Assembly (NCBI RefSeq): GCF_018130785.1
Contig: NZ_JAFCJT010000002.1
Coordinates: forward strand, 310,001 to 374,000
Source: Bradyrhizobium liaoningense
GTDB lineage: Bacteria > Pseudomonadota > Alphaproteobacteria > Rhizobiales > Xanthobacteraceae
Reading direction: 5' to 3'
DNA length: 64,000 nucleotides
Positions 26,621 through 36,045 of the stretch are shown here, one piece after another; positions within the stretch are counted from its first letter, which is position 1, and each line of letters starts with the position of its first letter. A program made the position numbers and the translations under genes. The notes beneath the pieces are model-generated. The model was not told the origin of the DNA and made no database searches. It was given only the letters and a program-made list of their open reading frames with translations.

Positions 26621-27247
26621 TCAGATTCCGAGCGCCTTGAGGGCGTTCCCGACGTCGCGGGGCGAGGTCACGTGGACCGCGGTCAGGCCGCGGGACCGCG
26701 CTCCTTCGATGTTCTCGGCAAGATCGTCGAAGAACACGATACGGTTCGCCGGCACGCCGATCGCGGCCACGACATGGTCGAAGGCTTCAACATCCGGTTT
26801 GCGCAGGCCGATGCTGGACGATAGATACAGCGCGCGAAAATGGCCGAGCAGGCCGGCATATTCCTTCGAGAAGTGGTCCACATGCGGCCGGTTGGTGTTG
26901 GAGAAGGCGTAGAGCGGCATCTGCTTTGCCGCACGCGGCAGCAGTTCGGCGATGTCGGGCATCTCGCCGGCGAAGATCGCGTTCCAGCCCTCCAGGAACT
27001 GCGCGTCCGAAATGGCGATCCCGAGCGAGACGCGCAACGAGTCAAAATAGGCCTCGTCGCTGATCTTGCCGACCTCGTGCAGCCGGTAGGCTTCGCTGTC
27101 CCGCACATAGCGCGCGACGATGGCTTCCGGCTCGCAACCGGCATGTGCCGCCCAGCAGGCGATCGCCTTGGAGAAATCGATGTCGAGCACGACGCGCCCG
27201 AGATCGAACAGGAGCGCGTCCGCGCTGCCGGGAGAGAGCGAGCTCAT
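26621..27247 (-). CDS. HAD-family hydrolase (YihX-like)
   Basis: A 208-residue HAD phosphatase-type protein. Motif I is FDLGRVVLDIDF with nucleophile Asp15; the DLG form instead of DxD is typical of the YihX group. Motif II is AFSNTNRPH, the motif III lysine is in GLRKPD, and motif IV is IVFFDDLAENIEGA. YihX of E. coli releases glucose from glucose-1-phosphate; the substrate here is open. The next gene (FMN oxidase) reads into this one with 13 bases between, so they are probably co-transcribed. Confidence 0.9.
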   Translation of the reverse strand: MSSLSPGSADALLFDLGRVVLDIDFSKAIACWAAHAGCEPEAIVARYVRDSEAYRLHEVGKISDEAYFDSLRVSLGIAISDAQFLEGWNAIFAGEMPDIAELLPRAAKQMPLYAFSNTNRPHVDHFSKEYAGLLGHFRALYLSSSIGLRKPDVEAFDHVVAAIGVPANRIVFFDDLAENIEGARSRGLTAVHVTSPRDVGNALKALGI

Positions 27248-27260
27248 TGCATCCTTTCAC

Positions 27261-28394
27261 TCAATATCGATATGGGTCGTGGTCGAAGAGCGGGAACGCG
27301 CTGAACACGCTCGGCGCATTCGTTGCGGTCGCCTGGTGCAGGCAGGACTTGTTGACGCCGGCGAACGAGTTGGCGCCCAACAGGCCGAGGCAGCGCAGCA
27401 CCTCGTCCTCGAGCAGCTCCAGCATTCGCGTCACGCCGGCTTCCCCGGCCGCAGCCAATGCCCAGCATTGCAGCCGGCCGATGCCGACCATATCCGCACC
27501 CGCCGCGATCGCCTTGACGATGTCGGTGCCGCGGCAGAAGCCGCCATCCACCATGATCTTGGCGCGTCCCTTCACGGCCTCGACGATCTCCGGCAGCACA
27601 TGCATGGCGCCGCGGCCGTGATCGAGCTGGCGGCCGCCATGGTTGGAGACGTAAATCCACTCGACGCCGTGATCGATCGCAATCTGCGCGTCCTCGGCGG
27701 TCGCGATACCCTTCAGGATGAGCGGGATCTTGAACTTGTCCTTGACCATCTTCACGGTCCGCCACTCCAGTCCCTTCTGGTAGTCGCCGCCGGTGGCGCG
27801 CAGGCGACTCTCGCGAACATAGCGCTTGGCAATGTCACGTTCGCGACGGCTGTAATGGGCGGTGTCAACGGTCAGGCAGAAGGCGGCGTAGGCGTTCTTC
27901 TCGCTCCGGCTGACGACATCGGCGACGAAATCATCGTCGCCGCGCACATAGAGTTGATAGAGCCGCAGCGCATCAGGGGCAGCCTCGGCGGTCTTCTCCA
28001 GACCGGGCTCGGACACCGAGCTCAGCATGTGCGCCGCGCCGAAGGTGCCGCAGGCGCGCGCGACGCTCGCCGCACCGTCCGGATCGAAGATCTCCAGTGC
28101 GCCGACAGGGGCCAGCACCACCGGTAGCCGCATCCTGCGCCCGAACAGCTCGACCGAGCCATCGACCTCGCGGACGTCGCGCAGCACGCGCGGCCTGAAG
28201 GCGATCTCGTCCAGCGCCATGCGGTTGCGGCGCATCGTGGTCTCGGTCTCGGCCGCGCCGACGATATAGTCCCAGGCGTTCTGGTTGAGGTTGGCGCGCG
28301 CCTTCCGGATGAATTCATGCAGGTTCTGGAACAGCTCGTTGCTGGAGCCGAGTTCGACGTTCCTTTCCGACCGGATGCGGGGCGCGTCATTCAT
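27261..28394 (-). CDS. FMN-dependent alpha-hydroxy-acid oxidase/dehydrogenase (LldD-like)
   Basis: A 377-residue FMN enzyme of the L-lactate dehydrogenase/glycolate oxidase family, oxidising a 2-hydroxy acid to a 2-oxo acid. Seen: NAWDYIVGAAETETT near the start (the family has DY.GG..E.T), LAPVGALEIFDPDG, LKGIATAEDA with the flavin lysine, and SNHGGRQLDHG with catalytic His252. The ATG at 28394 follows GGGAGGAC; the longer frame is spurious. VGAAETETT differs from the lactate enzymes' GG pattern, so the substrate may not be lactate. It sits upstream of the HAD gene and divergent from ctpA. Confidence 0.9.
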   Translation of the reverse strand: MNDAPRIRSERNVELGSSNELFQNLHEFIRKARANLNQNAWDYIVGAAETETTMRRNRMALDEIAFRPRVLRDVREVDGSVELFGRRMRLPVVLAPVGALEIFDPDGAASVARACGTFGAAHMLSSVSEPGLEKTAEAAPDALRLYQLYVRGDDDFVADVVSRSEKNAYAAFCLTVDTAHYSRRERDIAKRYVRESRLRATGGDYQKGLEWRTVKMVKDKFKIPLILKGIATAEDAQIAIDHGVEWIYVSNHGGRQLDHGRGAMHVLPEIVEAVKGRAKIMVDGGFCRGTDIVKAIAAGADMVGIGRLQCWALAAAGEAGVTRMLELLEDEVLRCLGLLGANSFAGVNKSCLHQATATNAPSVFSAFPLFDHDPYRY

Positions 28395-28701
28395 TGTTGT
28401 CCTCCCGAGAATTTGAAGTCTTATTGTCATCGCCTATCGCGTTCGGACCTCCAAAACCATCCTAAAATCGCATAGCTGCGAGGCGTGGCCCGGCCGGCCG
28501 ATTCCCGCTTTGCGTGAAACGGTTTCGGAACGTTGCCAAAAGTTTAGGCCCGGACGAAGGGATTTTTACGATGTACCCGCCGGCGTGGCGTCCCGGCCTT
28601 GAAGAAACCAGAATGGTATTGTGAACAACGGGCTGGATCGCCATTTGCATGGCGCCTGCCAAGCTCAAAGCAAAGCTCCAAGCAAGAAGGCCAGCCTATC
28701 C
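28395..28701. other. 307-base intergenic region between divergent genes
   Basis: It lies between the FMN oxidase and ctpA. It holds a small dyad GAAAC-G-GTTTC (28516-28526) and a purine-rich AAGC repeat before ctpA. No gene, terminator or firm promoter is seen. Confidence 0.55.
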
Positions 28702-30039
28702 ATGCGGAAAACCCTGCTGTTCCCCCTGGGCGCGCTCACGGGAGCGTGTCTGACCCTTCTGGTCGCGAGCCCGCACGGCGGAGTATGGGCGGCGCGGGCG
28801 GCAGCGAGCGCGGATGATGCCTATTCGCGGCTTAATCTGTTCGGAGAAGTGTTCGAGCGGGTGAAGGCGAGCTATGTCGAGAAGCCCGACAATTCCAAGC
28901 TGATCGAGGGCGCGATCACCGGCATGGTGACCTCGCTCGACCCGCATTCACGCTACATGAACGACAAGGCGTGGACCGAGATGCAGGAGACCACCTCCGG
29001 CGAGTTCGGCGGGCTCGGCATCGAGGTCACGATGGAGGAGGGCCTGGTCAAGGTCGTCTCCCCGATCGACGACACGCCGGCGTCCAAGGCCGGCATCATG
29101 TCCGGCGACCTCATCAGCAAGATCGACGGCGATGCCGTGCAGGGCATGACGCTCGAGCAGGCCGTCAACAAGATGAAGGGGCCGGTCGATACCCAGACCA
29201 AGCTCACCATCGTGCGCAAGGGCGCCGACGCCCCGCTCGACGTCGCCATCAAGCGCGAGATCATCCATGTGCGTCCGGTGCGCTTCCACGTCGAGAACGG
29301 TGACATCGGCTATATCCGCGTCACCTCGTTCAACGAGCAGACCACCGACGGCCTGAAGAAGGCGATCGCGTCGATCTCCAAGGAGGTCCCGCCGGAGAAG
29401 CTCGTGGGTTACGTGATGGACCTGCGCAACAATCCGGGCGGATTGCTCGACCAGGCCGTGTCGGTGTCGAGCGCATTCCTTCAGCGCGGCGAGGTCGTCT
29501 CGACCCGCGGCCGCAATCCGGAAGAGACCCAGCGCTTCACCGCGCATGGCGGCGACCTCACCAAGGGCAAGCCGCTGGTCGTGCTGGTCAATGGCGGCTC
29601 GGCCTCGGCCTCGGAGATCGTGGCCGGTGCGCTGCATGATCACAAGCGGGCCACGATCATCGGCACGCGCTCGTTCGGCAAGGGCTCGGTGCAGACCATC
29701 ATTCCGCTCGGCGCCGGCAATGGCGCGCTGGCGCTGACCACCGCGCGCTACTACACGCCGTCGGGCCGCTCGATCCAGGCCCAGGGCATCGCGCCCGACA
29801 TCGAGATCCTCCAGGACGTGCCGCCCGAGCTGAAAGGCCGGATGGACACCATGGCGGAGTCCCAGATGCGCGGGCATCTGTCGGCTGCCGACGGCACCGA
29901 GCAGACCGGATCGCAATCCTACGTCCCGCCGGAAGAGAAGGACGACAAGGCCCTGCATACGGCCTACGACTTCCTGCACGGCGTGACCGCGAATGCCGTC
30001 GCGGCCAAGCCCGCGCCGAAGGCTGCGGTGCCGAACTAA
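28702..30039 (+). CDS. ctpA: C-terminal processing serine peptidase (S41)
   Basis: Periplasmic carboxyl-terminal processing protease of 445 residues. It has an N-terminal signal or anchor (LLFPLGALTGACLTLLVAS), a PDZ domain at about 100-175 (GLGIEVT, SGDLISKIDG), and a peptidase core with LRNNPGGLLDQ, catalytic Ser302 in GGSASASEI, and Lys327 in SFGKGSVQT. The ATG at 28702 is chosen because a GTG 27 codons earlier gives a sequence unlike a signal peptide. CtpA trims cell-wall hydrolases or envelope proteins. It is monocistronic, ending at a strong stem-loop. Confidence 0.95.
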   Translation: MRKTLLFPLGALTGACLTLLVASPHGGVWAARAAASADDAYSRLNLFGEVFERVKASYVEKPDNSKLIEGAITGMVTSLDPHSRYMNDKAWTEMQETTSGEFGGLGIEVTMEEGLVKVVSPIDDTPASKAGIMSGDLISKIDGDAVQGMTLEQAVNKMKGPVDTQTKLTIVRKGADAPLDVAIKREIIHVRPVRFHVENGDIGYIRVTSFNEQTTDGLKKAIASISKEVPPEKLVGYVMDLRNNPGGLLDQAVSVSSAFLQRGEVVSTRGRNPEETQRFTAHGGDLTKGKPLVVLVNGGSASASEIVAGALHDHKRATIIGTRSFGKGSVQTIIPLGAGNGALALTTARYYTPSGRSIQAQGIAPDIEILQDVPPELKGRMDTMAESQMRGHLSAADGTEQTGSQSYVPPEEKDDKALHTAYDFLHGVTANAVAAKPAPKAAVPN

Positions 30040-30063
30040 GCCTTACGACTTCGAGACATCGAT

Positions 30064-30093
30064 CGCCCGGGAGTGGATCACCGCTCCCGGGCG
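30064..30093. terminator. Stem-loop between convergent ctpA and GGDEF-EAL gene
   Basis: Perfect ten-base arms CGCCCGGGAG and CTCCCGGGCG with a ten-base loop. There is no long T-run, but it lies between two convergent stops, so it may serve both directions. Confidence 0.7.
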
Positions 30094-30133
30094 AATTCGT
30101 GCGGTGACGCTTCGAATTGTTGAGAAGACTGCC

Positions 30134-32866
30134 CTAGCCCGCCTCGCGGCGCCGGCTTTCCTCGCCGCCGCGCTGGGCGAGGCGGCTGCGGTGCAGTGCG
30201 AACAGCTCCAGCACCTTGTCGGCCGGTTTTGCGGCGCTGAACAGATAGCCCTGCATCTCCGAGCAGCCGAGCGCGCGCAACAGGCGTTGCTGCTCCTCGG
30301 TCTCGACGCCCTCGGCCGTGGTGGTCATGCGGCGGGCGGCGGCCAGGTTGACGACGGCCTGCACGATGCTGGCGGAGCCGTCCGGCCCGGCGATGTCGTT
30401 GACGAAGCAGCGATCGATCTTGATCTTGTCGAACGGGAAGCGGTGCAGATAGCTCAGCGAGGAATAGCCGGTGCCGAAATCGTCGAGCGCAATGCGTACG
30501 CCGATGGCGCGGAGCTGGTGCAGGATCGCAAGCGCGGTCTCGTCGTCGCGGATCAGCACGGCCTCGGTGATCTCGAGCTCGAGCCGGCTCGCCGGCAAAT
30601 TGGAGGCGGCAAGGGCCGCCACGATCTTCAGCGCCAACGTGCCGCTCTTGAATTGAACTGGCGAGACGTTGACGGCAAGGCGGATGTCGTCGGGCCAGTT
30701 GGCGGCATCGCGGCAGGCGGTGGCCAGCACCCATTCGCCGATCTCGTTGATCAGGCCGGTGTCTTCGGCGATCGGGATGAACTCGGCGGGCGAGACCATG
30801 CCGCGCTCGGGATGGCGCCAGCGCACCAGCGCCTCGCAGCCGGTGATCCGGTCGTCCTTCAGGCCGAGGCAGGGCTGGTAGTAGACTTCGAGCCCGCCTT
30901 CGAGCCCACCTTGGGCGATGGCGTGGCGCAGATCGATCTCGAGCTGGCGCCGCTCGCGGACCTTGGCGTCCATCTCCGGCTCGAAGAAGCGATAGGTCCG
31001 GCGGCCTGCGGCCTTGGCGGCGTACATCGCCATATCCGCGTTCTTCAGGATCTGGTCCAGCACCGTGCCGTGTCCCGGCGCCAGCGCGATGCCGATACTG
31101 GCGTCGGTGGTGAGATGATGGCCCATGCAGTCGAACGGCGTGCGGATGGCCTCGAAGACCCGCGCGACGAGATCGTTGACCTGCTCCAGCGACGTCACCG
31201 CGCTCTGCACGATGGCGAACTCGTCGCCGCCGAGCCGCGCCACGAAATCCGTCGGGCCCGCGCAGCGGCGCAGACTCTGCGCGACCGATTTCAACAGCTC
31301 GTCGCCGACGAGATGGCCGAGTGCGTCGTTGACGCCCTTGAACTCGTCGATGTCGATGTAGTGCACTGCGATTTCTTCGCCGCCCGCGATGGCAACCAGC
31401 TGCTCGCGCAGATGCTCATGGAACATGGTGCGGTTGGGCAGGTCGGTCAGCGCATCATAGTGGGCGAGGTGGGTGATGCGCTCCTCGGTCCGCCGGCGCT
31501 CGGTGACGTCTTCGTGGGTCGCCACCCAGCCGCCGTCCGCGAGCGGCTCGTTGAGGATGTGAATCGAGCGCCCGTCGGAGGTATCGATCACCATGGAGTT
31601 GCGCACATGAATGTCGCGCAGCACACGGACGACATAGTCGTCGATGTCGCCGGTGAACGAGCCGGTCGCCTTGCGGTGGGCGATGATGTCGTGGAAGCTG
31701 GAGCCGGGCTTCACCACCTCGGCTGACAGGCCGTACATCTCGATGTAGCGCTGGTTGCAGATCACCAGCCGCCGCTCGGCGTCGAACAGCAGCAGGCCCT
31801 GCGTCATGTTGTTGACGGCGCGGTCGAGGCGCTGCTTCTCCAGCGTCAGCCGCTCGCGGGAGGCGCGGTGCTGCTCCAGCAGCTTGCGCACGATCGCGAT
31901 CAGCACGCCCGCAATGGCGAGCGCGCAGGCGCCGGCAACCGAGATCAGGATGCCGATCTGCTCGCGCCAGTCCGTCAGCGCCGCTGCGCGCGTCGTGGTG
32001 GCCATCATCAGGATCGGGAAGTGGGGCAGGGCGCGCGAGGAGATCAGCCGGTCCTCTCCGTCGACGGGGCTCATGAACCGGCCGGCGAAATGATCGAGCC
32101 CGAAGACCCTTTGATGCTCGAACGGGCCGGTCTTGAAATTCCTGCCCATCAACTCGCTGGAATGGGGATAGCGAGCGAGCAGCGTGCCGTCGCGATGCAG
32201 CATCGAGATCGTGGCGCCTTCGCCGAGCACGACGGACTCGAAAAACTTCTCGAAATTGGCGGGTTCGATACCGCGCCCGACCACGCCCAAGAACTCGCCG
32301 TTCGGTCCCACGATCTTGCGCACGATCAGGATGGTCCAGGCGCCGGAGATGCGGCTGTGCACCGGCTCGATCAGCACGTTCGGCGAGTTAGGATCGTATT
32401 TGAAAGTGCGAAAATAGGCGCGATCGGCGACGTTCACTTTGGGAGCCGGCCATGTCGTCGACGAGTTGATCACGTTGCCTTCGGCATCGATGATGTTGAC
32501 GCCGCCCATGTAGGGCAGCGCCTCGATCTTCGAGCGCAGCATCCGGTGGACGTCCTGGCCGGAGAGGCGTTTGCGATAGTCCTCCGCGCCTGCGATGCCG
32601 GTTGTGCGGACGTGGTCGACGAAATCCTTCTGGATGACCGCGAAATCCTGCAACTGCTGATCGAAATGATGAGCGAGCAGCAGCACGGTGTTTTCCAGCT
32701 CGCGCCCGCTGTTGCGCAGCGCGCGCTCTCGAAAGTTCTGCGCCATCAGGACCGAGCCAATGGCGATTGCCGCGATCAGCAGCGTGCCGCCCACTACCAG
32801 CCAGCGGATCGGTCCGCTGCGAACGAAGGCCTGGTCAAAGAGGCGATTGCTGAATCTCGTCATCAT
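30134..32866 (-). CDS. Membrane c-di-GMP enzyme (Cache-PAS-GGDEF-EAL)
   Basis: 910 residues. Membrane helices at about 22-41 and 304-326 flank a periplasmic sensor of Cache type. A PAS domain follows at about 345-455, then GGDEF at about 465-630 with the intact motif GGDEF at 546-550, then EAL at about 640-895 with EAL at 678-680 and DDFGTGYSS. Both the cyclase and phosphodiesterase signatures are complete, so it could make or break c-di-GMP; the balance cannot be read. It is divergent from an Flp pilin gene, which suits control of surface attachment. Confidence 0.95.
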   Translation of the reverse strand: MMTRFSNRLFDQAFVRSGPIRWLVVGGTLLIAAIAIGSVLMAQNFRERALRNSGRELENTVLLLAHHFDQQLQDFAVIQKDFVDHVRTTGIAGAEDYRKRLSGQDVHRMLRSKIEALPYMGGVNIIDAEGNVINSSTTWPAPKVNVADRAYFRTFKYDPNSPNVLIEPVHSRISGAWTILIVRKIVGPNGEFLGVVGRGIEPANFEKFFESVVLGEGATISMLHRDGTLLARYPHSSELMGRNFKTGPFEHQRVFGLDHFAGRFMSPVDGEDRLISSRALPHFPILMMATTTRAAALTDWREQIGILISVAGACALAIAGVLIAIVRKLLEQHRASRERLTLEKQRLDRAVNNMTQGLLLFDAERRLVICNQRYIEMYGLSAEVVKPGSSFHDIIAHRKATGSFTGDIDDYVVRVLRDIHVRNSMVIDTSDGRSIHILNEPLADGGWVATHEDVTERRRTEERITHLAHYDALTDLPNRTMFHEHLREQLVAIAGGEEIAVHYIDIDEFKGVNDALGHLVGDELLKSVAQSLRRCAGPTDFVARLGGDEFAIVQSAVTSLEQVNDLVARVFEAIRTPFDCMGHHLTTDASIGIALAPGHGTVLDQILKNADMAMYAAKAAGRRTYRFFEPEMDAKVRERRQLEIDLRHAIAQGGLEGGLEVYYQPCLGLKDDRITGCEALVRWRHPERGMVSPAEFIPIAEDTGLINEIGEWVLATACRDAANWPDDIRLAVNVSPVQFKSGTLALKIVAALAASNLPASRLELEITEAVLIRDDETALAILHQLRAIGVRIALDDFGTGYSSLSYLHRFPFDKIKIDRCFVNDIAGPDGSASIVQAVVNLAAARRMTTTAEGVETEEQQRLLRALGCSEMQGYLFSAAKPADKVLELFALHRSRLAQRGGEESRRREAG

Positions 32867-33176
32867 GCTGGATCATGGCGGTGCACACGTCAGGGTCAAT
32901 TCTTGGCCCCGGAAACATCCGTTGGTTTACGGGAACGGTGTGGAGGCGAAGTTAGGAAGCGCGGTTAATGCGACATGAACGGCCGCGCGCAAAAGCAATT
33001 GATGCGCGCGACGCAAGACGTGCAGGAATTGCCGGTAGCTCTCGCGATGCCGGTCAATTCCTGCCGGTCACGCCACGATCAACCATGGCTTAACCATCCA
33101 AGGTGTTGGCGATCCTCAGGTCGGCACTGGCATGTGATTTGCGAGCATGCCTGCCAGCGACACAGAGGACACGACG
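32867..33176. other. 310-base intergenic region upstream of GGDEF-EAL and Flp pilin genes
   Basis: It holds the sigma-54-like promoter of the pilin (33128-33142) and an ATGG-TTAAG-CCAT dyad around 33085-33098, which could be an activator site. No promoter for the minus-strand gene is evident. Confidence 0.5.
33128..33142 (+). promoter_or_regulatory. Sigma-54-type promoter upstream of the Flp pilin
   Basis: TGGCAT-GTGAT-TTGC, one base off TGGCAC-N5-TTGC, with the invariant GG and GC ten bases apart. Transcription would start near 33154 and the pilin ATG is at 33177, a normal leader. An enhancer-binding activator would be needed. Confidence 0.5.
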
Positions 33177-33341
33177 ATGAAAAACACCTTGAACAACTTC
33201 CTCGCCGACGAGCATGGTGCGACCGCGATCGAATACGGCCTGATCGCCGCCGGCATCGCGCTGGCGATCATCACCGTCGTGAACGGCATGGGGAGCAGGC
33301 TCAGCGCAAAATTCGGGTCGATCAGCTCTTCGCTGCGCTGA
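33177..33341 (+). CDS. Flp/Fap-type pilin subunit
   Basis: A 54-residue prepilin of a Flp (Tad) pilus. After a short leader, LADEHGATAIEYGLIAAGI shows the glycine before the cut and the EY pair at the family positions, followed by a hydrophobic helix (IALAIITVVNGM). The ATG at 33177 follows AGAGGA. No tad/cpa assembly genes are in the window, so it depends on a locus elsewhere or is a stray copy. Its last 20 bases overlap the end of the convergent MFS gene. Confidence 0.9.
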   Translation: MKNTLNNFLADEHGATAIEYGLIAAGIALAIITVVNGMGSRLSAKFGSISSSLR

Positions 33342-34578
33342 TCGCGTGGGCTCCGCTGCGCGCCAGTATCGCCACGACGATCAGCGCCGCGACGATGTTC
33401 GCGGCAGCGCTGACCAGGATCGGCAACGTATAGCTGTGGTTGACATCATAGGCGAAGCCGGCCGCACTCGGGCCAACCAGCGTGCCGAACGCTACGCTCG
33501 TGTAGAGAATACCAATGATTCCGCTGACGTTGCGTCCGCCAAAATAGTCCATGACCACAGCGGGCAGCACGGCGACCCAGCCGCCGTAGAACACGCCATA
33601 GACGAAGGCAAAAGCGGCGAGAGTCCAGACATCGGCGGCGATGGCCCAGATCGCCATCGCGAACGCCATTCCGACCAAGACCATGATCAGCGAGCGGTCG
33701 CGGCCCATCCGGTCGGCGAGCGCACCGAGAAAGAAGCGGCCCGCGGTGCTGCCGGCCCCGATCACGCCGAGCAGCAGTACCGCAGAGGACGCCGCGACCC
33801 CGTGGTCGCGCGCGTAAGGCACGAGATGGACGAACGGGACGAAGGCGCCGAACGAGCAGACCAAGCACGATACGTAGAGGGCGACAAACCGCGTCGACCG
33901 GACGGCCTCGCGCACCGAAGCGCCGCCGGCGTTGCTTGCGCCCGTGGCCTCGCGAGGCGGATCGCCGTCGGGTCCGAGGCCGCGATCCTTCGGATCGTTC
34001 TCGATGAGCAGCGACGCTCCGCCGCCCAGCACCAGCGCGATCGCGCCCAGCGCCAGATAGGCGCCGCGCCAGCCCACCGATGCGATCAGCAATGAGGCGA
34101 GCGGCGGCATCGCCAGCGTACCGAGCCCGATGCCGCTCACCGCGAGCCCGGAGGCGAAGCCGCGGCGCTTGACGAACCAGCGTTGCACAGCGCCGATCGC
34201 GGGAACGTAGGCGCAGCCGACGCCGAGGCCGACACCCAGCCCGTAGGCGAGATAGACCTCGACAAGGGAACGTGCCGCGCTTGCGGCCGCAAGTCCGACC
34301 GCGATCAGGATCATGCCGCTAACGGCCAGCGGACGCGAGCCGAGTCGGTCGGCGAGCGGACCACTGACGAGTCCGAGCGCGAAGTACAGAAAGCCCGCAA
34401 TCGAAAACACGAGCGAGATCGAACCTCGCGAGGCGCCGAAATCGCGCTGGAGCGGCTCCAGAAATGCGCTGAACGTGTAGGCGGAACCGAAGCCGACGAA
34501 CATGATGGCAAACGCCGCCGCGACGACGAACCAGCCATGGAAAATGCTTCGCTGAGCGAGCGTGGATTGAAGGGTCAA
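33322..34578 (-). CDS. MFS transporter (monocarboxylate-like type)
   Basis: 418 residues, 12 membrane helices. HGWFVVAAAFAIMFVGFG and FSAFLEPLQRDFGASRGSIS at the start, and GPLADRLGSRPL and LADRMGRDRSL in the two cytoplasmic loops, fit the MFS group that includes oxalate:formate and monocarboxylate carriers. The start is TTG at 34578 after GGAGG; it overlaps the amidase stop as TTGA. A long open frame upstream runs through the amidase gene and is not coding. The neighbourhood suggests it moves the amidase substrate or product. Confidence 0.9.
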   Translation of the reverse strand: MTLQSTLAQRSIFHGWFVVAAAFAIMFVGFGSAYTFSAFLEPLQRDFGASRGSISLVFSIAGFLYFALGLVSGPLADRLGSRPLAVSGMILIAVGLAAASAARSLVEVYLAYGLGVGLGVGCAYVPAIGAVQRWFVKRRGFASGLAVSGIGLGTLAMPPLASLLIASVGWRGAYLALGAIALVLGGGASLLIENDPKDRGLGPDGDPPREATGASNAGGASVREAVRSTRFVALYVSCLVCSFGAFVPFVHLVPYARDHGVAASSAVLLLGVIGAGSTAGRFFLGALADRMGRDRSLIMVLVGMAFAMAIWAIAADVWTLAAFAFVYGVFYGGWVAVLPAVVMDYFGGRNVSGIIGILYTSVAFGTLVGPSAAGFAYDVNHSYTLPILVSAAANIVAALIVVAILARSGAHAISAAKS

Positions 34579-35990
34579 TGCTGCCTCCGCGAGCTGAGGG
34601 AAGGATGGCGACGATGCCAGGATGTGACCCGCTGGAACGCCGCGCCGGCGCGCACGAGCATGGCCTCGTCGAGATGAGCGGCGACGAGCTGGAACGCGAT
34701 CGGCAGTCCGTCTGCCGATGCGCCACCTGGCAGCGTGATCGTGGGATGACCGGTCATGTCGAACGGGCAGGTGTAGCGCTGCAGCTTCGCGATCAGATCC
34801 GGCTGCTCGCCGAGCGTCTGGATCATGGCGAGCGTCACCGGCGGGAACGGGTGTACCGGGATCAGCAGCAGGTCGATGGTCTCGAACAACGCGGTCACCC
34901 GGCCGCGCAGCGCCAGCCGTCGCAGCAGGATCTTCTGATAATCGAGAGCGGAGAACGCGCGACCGGCCTCGATCAGTGAGGCGAGCATCGGACCATACTC
35001 GTTCTTGCGGGCAGGATAGGTCGCCTCGTGCGCGACCGCAGCTTCCACCGCACAATTCGGTGTCCAGTCGGCAATCGCCTGCATGACGTCGGGAAATCTG
35101 ACATCGACGATGTCGGCCCCAAGCGCGCGGAACGCATCGATGGCGTCCGCCAGCACGCGTTGTGTCGCAACGTCCACGTCCTCGCTGTTCCAGGCAACGT
35201 CGACGCCGATCCGCAAGCCCCGCACGTCCTGTGCGGCCGCGGCCAGATAGTCGGGCACCGGATTGAACACCGAGGTCGGGTCGCTGGGGTCGTGTCCGGC
35301 GATGGCGCCGAGCAGCGCGCCCGCATCGGCCGCGCTGCGGCCGATCGGTCCGACATGGTCGAGCGTCGCGGCCAGCTCGAACGCGCCATGCCGGCTGACG
35401 CGACCCCAGCTTGGCTTCAATCCGGTCAGGCCGTTGGCGGCGCAGGGCCAGCGGATCGAGCCGCCGGTGTCGGAGCCTAGCGAGCCGAAGCAAAGCCCGG
35501 CGGCCGTCGCGACCGCCGAGCCGCTGGACGAAATGCCCGGCCAGTAACTTGCGTTCCACGGATTCCTCGGCGGCGGCACCGACGGATGGTGGTCGGAATA
35601 GGCGCCCTCGGTGAGTTGCACCTTGCCGAGTATCACGGCGCCTGCGTCCTTGAGCCGGCGCACGACGGTTGCGTCTTCGCCGGGACGAAAGTCGCGATGA
35701 AGCGTGGTGCCGGCCGCGGTCGGAATGCCCTGGGTCCAGAACAGGTCCTTGAGCGCAATCGGCACGCCATGCAGCGGGCCCCGATACCGGCCCTGTGCGA
35801 TTTCGTCGTCCGCGGCTTTTGCCTCGGCGATGGCCGTTTCCGCCATCACGTGAACGTAGCTGCCAAGATCGCGGTCCATGGCGTCGATACGGTCGAGCTG
35901 CGCGCGTGTCACATCCAGTGCGGAGATGTCGCGCGCCTTGAGGCGTGCTGCGAGCGCGGTGAGTTCGAGATAGTGCAGGGCATCAGCCAT
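34575..35990 (-). CDS. Amidase-signature hydrolase
   Basis: Hydrolyses an amide bond; 471 residues. The Ser-cisSer-Lys triad is visible: Lys81 in PIALKDLFW, Ser154 in GISSSGSA and Ser178 in DTGGSIRWPC. This is not GatA in context: there is no gatB or gatC nearby and it is paired with a transporter. The gene is divergent from the CGNR regulator and has a dyad and a TTGACA element in front. The substrate is unknown; an amide or carbamate-type nutrient is likely. Confidence 0.93.
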   Translation of the reverse strand: MADALHYLELTALAARLKARDISALDVTRAQLDRIDAMDRDLGSYVHVMAETAIAEAKAADDEIAQGRYRGPLHGVPIALKDLFWTQGIPTAAGTTLHRDFRPGEDATVVRRLKDAGAVILGKVQLTEGAYSDHHPSVPPPRNPWNASYWPGISSSGSAVATAAGLCFGSLGSDTGGSIRWPCAANGLTGLKPSWGRVSRHGAFELAATLDHVGPIGRSAADAGALLGAIAGHDPSDPTSVFNPVPDYLAAAAQDVRGLRIGVDVAWNSEDVDVATQRVLADAIDAFRALGADIVDVRFPDVMQAIADWTPNCAVEAAVAHEATYPARKNEYGPMLASLIEAGRAFSALDYQKILLRRLALRGRVTALFETIDLLLIPVHPFPPVTLAMIQTLGEQPDLIAKLQRYTCPFDMTGHPTITLPGGASADGLPIAFQLVAAHLDEAMLVRAGAAFQRVTSWHRRHPSLSSRRQH

Positions 35991-36045
35991 CGGCGCGGGT
36001 TCTCCGTTCTGGTGATCGCAATGGGCGGCTCGATCCCGAAGGAGT

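Noticed and set aside
29993..31726. 577-codon plus-strand frame over the GGDEF-EAL gene
   Set aside because: Antisense shadow; no ribosome site and no family.
34579..35559. Upstream extension of the MFS frame through the amidase gene
   Set aside because: This stretch is out-of-frame amidase sequence; the ribosome site GGAGG and TTG at 34578 mark the real start.
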